Shown here in pieces: positions 19,926-20,378 of a stretch of 20,378 bases of DNA. This DNA comes from a virus. Made by a program: the position numbers and the translations under genes. Below the pieces are notes generated by a model. That model ran no database searches and was not told the origin of the DNA. It saw only the letters and a list, made by a program, of their open reading frames with translations. Location: IMG/VR virus record IMGVR_UViG_3300037246_001300, positions 1-20,378 of that record; one strand, given 5' to 3'. The first letter of the stretch is position 1, and each line of letters starts with the position of its first letter.

Positions 19926-20378
19926 ATGTCCACCCTAACAGGCGCTTCTCTCAACGAGCACATCGTTCGCAAGCCGCTGTCGCTGATCTACGGCCGTCTA
20001 ACGCAAGTGACGTTGACGGTGCTCACCACCACCCACGGGTTCCTCGGAACTTCGGCCAAGCCGGCGCTCAAGTCGGTAACGCAGATCTGCGACGCCTGGT
20101 CGATCAACGTCCAGTCCGTCACAACGAACGGCACGGCGGTCGCCACGATGACGTTGCAGAACGAGGACTCGATCATCCTCTCTGTCGATGTCGAGGCGGT
20201 CGTATCGACCACGCTGACGAGGACCGCTGTGGTCCTGGGCACGGCGCGCGTCGACGAGACGATCGGCACGGTGGCCGGGGACGATCAGTGGCTGCGGCTC
20301 GTGCTGGTCGCCACGGGCACGGCAACGGTCCCGAACATCTCGGACTGGTTCGTGATGATGTTGCGGGTCAGCGAGCCC
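19926..20378 (+). CDS. Hypothetical virion protein, 3' truncated by the window end
   Basis: Open from ATG 19926 through the last base (151 codons, no stop). AAGGGGAA lies about eight to ten bases upstream. The start MSTLTGASLNEHIVRKPLSL is followed by a Thr/Val/Ala-rich, beta-looking sequence (VTLTVLTTTHG, SIILSVDVEAVVSTTLTRTAVV). No Cys or signal. Its place directly after the capsid gene is typical of head decoration or head-tail joining proteins, but no family is recognised. Confidence 0.7.
   Translation, partial: MSTLTGASLNEHIVRKPLSLIYGRLTQVTLTVLTTTHGFLGTSAKPALKSVTQICDAWSINVQSVTTNGTAVATMTLQNEDSIILSVDVEAVVSTTLTRTAVVLGTARVDETIGTVAGDDQWLRLVLVATGTATVPNISDWFVMMLRVSEP

Overview
This window is part of a tailed-phage (caudovirus) genome, or a prophage of one. 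It is GC-rich, with almost no space between genes: most neighbours overlap by 1, 4 or 8 bases through shared ATGA, GTGA or TGATG start/stop signals. No bacterial housekeeping gene, rRNA, tRNA, insertion sequence, CRISPR array or integrase is visible. The recognisable hallmarks are a GpA-like large terminase, an Sf6-type small terminase, a P22-like portal, an N4-gp56-type major capsid protein, a RusA resolvase, an M15-type endolysin and part of a giant polyvalent protein. A probable Rz/Rz1-style overlapping spanin pair, ending in a lipoprotein, suggests a Gram-negative host. Whether the phage is temperate is open: there is a Cro/CI-like repressor but no integrase in view.

Layout. (1) 1-3976, rightward: the 3' end of a very large LPD38-type virion protein, then two exported six-cysteine proteins. 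(2) 3997-5269, rightward: lysis cassette with a TM/coiled-coil protein, an M15 peptidase endolysin, a small holin-like protein and overlapping i-/o-spanin candidates. (3) 5266-7210, leftward: five genes in transcription order xre repressor, Acb2/Tad1-like small protein, CxxC protein, RusA, and a CxxC/winged-helix-like protein. The operon meets the lysis cassette head-on at a single CTAG that supplies both stop codons. (4) 7211-7387: divergent control region with a three-half-site operator, a probable leaderless repressor promoter and a foldable leader. (5) 7388-9466, rightward: small, mostly unknown early-type genes, several zinc-binding. (6) 9467-9583: a cluster of nested palindromes just before terS. 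(7) 9584-13110: terS, six small genes, terL. (8) 13129-20378: small protein, portal, small protein, probable scaffold, Gly/Pro-rich protein, a 174-base hairpin-rich gap, major capsid, and a further gene running off the right edge.

How it fits together. Blocks 7-8 build and fill the head and block 1 probably ends the virion gene block. Block 2 releases the progeny, and block 3 carries the switch, recombination and a candidate counter-defence protein. The most interesting points are the Acb2/Tad1-like candidate cyclic-nucleotide sponge directly behind the repressor, the leaderless autoregulated repressor promoter, the palindrome cluster before terS (operator or packaging site), and a recurring CCTGGGGGGG motif at Shine-Dalgarno distance before three genes.
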